Shown here: piece by piece, positions 56,190-59,230 of the stretch
Layout of the letters: each line of letters begins with the position of its first letter
How positions within the stretch are numbered: position 1 is the stretch's first letter
Origin: Cerioporus squamosus
Taxonomy: Eukaryota > Basidiomycota > Agaricomycetes > Polyporales > Polyporaceae
Assembly: GCA_022592435.1 (NCBI GenBank)
Contig: JABYQS010000199.1
Span: forward strand, 1 to 59,230
Length of the DNA stretch: 59,230 bases
Direction of reading: 5' to 3'
Notes under the pieces: model-generated
Told to the model about the DNA's origin: nothing
Database searches by the model: none
What the model saw: the letters and a program-made list of their open reading frames with translations, nothing else
Program-made: the position numbers and the translations under genes

Positions 56190-56608
56190 CTACCCACACT
56201 CACAGACATCCCGGAAGCCGCAGAGTACTTACCACCCAACGTCGAAGGTACCGACGACTATGATCCACAGCCGAATCCCGTCCTCAGGGAGTTCTTCGTC
56301 ACGAACGCCTTCGGGTGGGAGCCGGACCCGATGTTCCAGTTTATCCCTCTGGTAGACGCATCGCTCGACATCTTCAACCACATTACCGAGGATGAGATCG
56401 CAAGTCCCGCGGAGCTGTGGAAGGAGCAAGAGACGATCACATCGTGAGTTTTGCCCAGTTCGCTCTTCGTTTCCGCTTCTCACCGACTGTCAGGATCACC
56501 AAGGACGCTGTCAGGAGACGGCGTGCCGACCGTATTAAGCAACCATCCTTGGGCTCACAGCTCGCAGAGTTCCTCGCCACCCTGCCACTGGCGCGCTCGC
56601 ACCTATGA
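56190..56608 (+). pseudogene. family A, copy A14: 5'-truncated
   Basis: Only the C-terminal part is present. It reads LREFFVTNAFGWEPDPMFQF, then IPLVDASLDI and LWKEQETITS, with a normal donor at 56444. A second exon starts at 56494 (ITKDAVRRRRADRIKQPSLG) and stops at 56606-56608. The reading is open and splices in frame. There is no exon 1, CYHW block or obvious start codon. It could still be expressed as a small protein, but a truncated duplicate of A13 is more likely. Confidence 0.65.
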
Positions 56609-57368
56609 TACACGCCAGGGCTATGTCTGTTAGCCCTCCTACGCCAGCTTGTTGCGTTCAAAAACCCCTAGCCCTAAGGCGGTTAGGTGGCCTCGTCGTC
56701 CTGAAAGTCTGCGGCGGAGCGGCCCCACCAATCCGTGTTCTTGAACGGTGCAAGGTTGCCACGCAGCGTTCCCTCCTCACAGAAAACAAGCGACGGCTCG
56801 TTGCATGGTCGCACGAAGGTCAGCAACTTCCAGGTCGCTGCAGAAGGACCATGATACTGACCTTGTCCTTCTTTGCCAGGCGCGGCGACATGCGCTGCGG
56901 CGAGGATATGGCGAATGAAGTTGCTACATCGGTACGAGGAGCACAGGGTCCGCAGGCGTATGACCTTGCTGCTTGTCAGAAGTGTACATCTACTATAGCA
57001 TGTATATCAGCTACACTAAATGATCTAGCGCGAATACTTCGAGGCACCTGTCAGATCTGGTGGCGACCCAATTGTTGGCACAGGCCGAATGCTGTCCGGT
57101 GGGCAGGCAGACATAACTCAACCGATCATAGACAACCTGCACGCAGGGAGCTACAAAAGTGAGATTCACCTGATCAACATCAGTCGCGAGTACCGAGAAG
57201 CGGCGACACGGGTTGGAGGAGAGCATACTCGAGCGTCGCGCTCTCAGAGTGAGATGACCTGCGTACCATGTCACCTGGGCTAATCTGGCGATAGCGAGGG
57301 TAGAGAACAGCAGACAGCGAGTACATACGGGATCCATGTAATCGTACAAGGCTTGAGTACCCAAACGC
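56609..57368. other. no gene seen
   Basis: Convergent 3' flanks of A14 and the RS-domain gene; no conserved frame. Confidence 0.35.
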
Positions 57369-58580
57369 TCAACCGTCGAACATCGACCCGTCCATGCGCA
57401 CGCCCATGTTGTGCTTGATGTCCATCCCAAGCAGCTTCATCTTGCCGGCCTGTCCCCAACGCGCATGTCAGCATACCTATGTTTTGCTCCTCCAAGATAC
57501 TGCCATAGTACGCACCTCGATACGCTCGTTTTGCACCCTGCGCAGCTCCATGAGCTGCTCCTTGCTCATGTACGTGTCTTGCTCGACCGGGCGGCGCTTG
57601 TGGCTGCTTGCGAGCGCGCGCATGTCCGCGGCCGGGTCGTACGAGTCGTCTGCGGGCGGGAGGTACTCGCCCGCGCGGAGGGCGGTCATGCGGCGCTCGT
57701 ATTGCTCCATGTGGTAGAACTTTTCGTGGGGGAGGGTCGCTGTGTGTGGCGTCAGAATGTTTGCTCGGGGACAGTCAAGGAAGACAGAAGGTTGTTGGAC
57801 GTACCAGTGTTGTAGTCCTCCACGAAGCGGGCAAACTCTTTCTTCGTCTGGTCCTTGGATATGGTCTCCGGGTTGATCTTCCGCTCCTCGACCAGCCATG
57901 CGCGGAACTCCTGTTCCTTGTTGTACAAACTGGTCCATGGGTGAGTGAGGCATTCCGAGGAGAGTGCGTTTTCGACGTACTCAGTCTCGCTGATGATGCC
58001 ATACTTCCCCACTGGTGGTGGCTGACAGCACCACTTTTGTGCTTCTACGTGCCCGACGTCGACAGTGTCAGATAAATCGAGACTAGGCTCAAGGCATAGA
58101 CATCCACAACATACCTTCTTGTCCTTCTTGCTCTTCTTCTTCTCCTTCTCTCCCTACTCCTGCTCCGCTTCTTCTTGTGCTTGTCCTTCTTCCGCTTATG
58201 CCGCTTGTGGTCGGAGGAACTCGAGGACGTACTTGAAACCGAGCGCGAACGTGACCGCCTCTTCCTCTCATACGAGCGGTCTCGCCTGCGACTCCTACTC
58301 CTGCTGCGGTCGTCGTCCCTCGAGCGCGAGCGTGACGTTGACCTCCCGCGTCTCCGTTCTGAGCGGTCGTGCCTGTCCTTCCTCCCAGAACCCGGATTCG
58401 AGTGTGAATGTGATGGTGAACGATGCGTTCGTGGGCTGCGCGAGCGGCGCCGTGGTGATCTTGAGCGAGAGCGATCTCGTTTGCGTGGGTAGTCGTCGGG
58501 CGAGCGAGAGCGAGATCTCGGCGGTCGTCGCCCCTTGAACGACCGTAGTCCCTCGTCCTGTCTCTGTCCATAGCTCAGTC
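57369..58580 (-). CDS. RS-domain nuclear protein, probably splicing-associated
   Basis: The first exon seen begins after an acceptor at 58581 and is an Arg/Ser domain (PRSRSRSPDDYPRKRDRSRS, SPRRRSRSP, DRSRSRSRRRDRSY), then a Lys-rich run (HKRHKRKKDKHKKKR). After an intron come WGKYGIIS-like residues and the hallmark EFRAWLVEERKINPETISKD, KKEFARFVEDYNT, LPHEKFYHMEQYERRMTALR, YMSKEQLMELRRVQNERIE and a last exon ending MGVRMDGSMFDG. The order RS domain plus this conserved module occurs in one fungal nuclear protein family. The 5' exon with the start codon is not identified. Two one-base losses are implied: in the GA-rich run near 58145 and in GGGG near 58010. Confidence 0.78.
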
Positions 58581-59230
58581 CTGTTTGTATATGGACGCAG
58601 ATACGAGCAGCAAGGGGTCGTTAAGCGGTGGCGATGAGGGAGCTGGTGGTGGTGGGTCGGAGGAGGCCTGTGGGTTAAGCGCCACAGCGAGCTGAGCGTT
58701 CACCACGACCACCACGACCGTCGACGACCCGGAGGCCGCTCTTTACTACACCATTCGTGCTTCAGCAGTCTGTTCTCTATCAGTAACTGTACCATCTCAC
58801 TCTCGAGTGCTTGGATGGGTCTGCTCTGCGTGCCCTCACCTGTCTTGTCGTTGTCTCCTTGGTACTTTGACCACGATCCTCGTCTACAGCCTACCTCGTT
58901 ATGCTTTGTCAAGGCTTCAATCACGCTGCTTCAATCCCGCTAGTCTGTTGCATCTTTATGAGGTCTCACAGGACTGAAGTCTGGGTCTACGGGAGGAGGC
59001 TCCTGCAATCACGCTTGGAAGGACTTCTACTACATAGTATCGGACTTGTGAGTGCATACGTTCTGCACTAGTACTTGTACTTGTTGCCTGAACTGAGGTA
59101 TCACAAATTCACAGCTGTGGGCATGTCGGGTAGGCCTACCCCACCACCTCAGACGGATGGTGATTAACTTCCTCCGATCTCTGAGTACTCGACATACGAC
59201 TTTACCTCCCATGGATCGATATGTCGGAGC
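58581..59230. other. upstream of the RS gene; 5' exon and promoter not resolved
   Basis: A minus-strand frame at 58924-58700 (ALESEMVQLLIENRLLKHEW) is helical in composition and could belong to an upstream exon or another gene. No motif decides. Confidence 0.3.

Overview
The window looks like nuclear DNA of a basidiomycete, most likely an agaricomycete of the polypore type. Genes are GC-rich and split by 40-80 nt GT-AG introns. They include a basidiomycete 7TM family, MYND proteins, a CHY zinc-finger protein and an RS-rich nuclear protein. There is one tRNA-Ile(AAT). I see no reverse transcriptase or large transposase; two short terminal-inverted-repeat elements are present.

Layout. (1) 2.3-6.9 kb: multi-exon 7TM receptor-like gene; its 3' tail is duplicated as a relic at 8.7-9.1 kb. 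(2) 7.5-11.3 kb: two tandem paralogues of an unnamed family ('C'). (3) 11.5-44.8 kb: the remarkable part, an expansion of two unnamed families. Family A has 14 copies or relics in the whole window; family B has five. All five B genes stand head-to-head with an A gene across a short intergenic region: B1/A1, A3/B2, B3/A4, B4/A10 and A12/B5. The remaining A copies are unpaired and most are decayed, with frameshifts, stops, truncations, an internal deletion, or a MITE insertion. An ordinary 7TM gene (16.4-17.9 kb) and a 244 bp MITE interrupt the array. (4) 46-53.6 kb: ordinary genes, namely the tRNA, an ankyrin-type protein, a Ser/Thr-rich single-pass membrane protein, a CHY zinc-finger protein and a divergent pair of MYND paralogues. 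(5) 54-56.6 kb: two outlying A copies (A13 intact, A14 5'-truncated). (6) 57.4-58.6 kb: an RS-domain nuclear protein.

Family A plan: exon 1 (about 50 aa) carries a Y-A-V/A-x-R/Q-x-D-P motif. Exon 2 carries ADMC-x-P-I-x-PN, a FP-F-x-NCYHW block, an acidic/serine-rich linker and a PLVDLW-x-DL module ending near ERDAI. Small basic exons follow. Family B plan: N-terminal CxxC (in four of five), GD[IV]-x(3)-[RK]ES, RP-[CA]-[VI], an H-x-H-T-x-PEW motif with a WLI/WII strand, then a Cys/Trp helical end. I know of no assigned function for either family. Repeated conversion of B-A into the same divergent arrangement suggests a co-regulated two-gene module; that is inference.

Caution: several conserved genes (MYND2, the 2.3 kb 7TM gene, the RS gene) carry single-base losses in homopolymers, so some frameshifts may be assembly errors. 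In A1, A4, A8, A10, A12, A13, CHY, MYND1, C1 and the ankyrin gene my exon models sum to exact multiples of three, which supports them.
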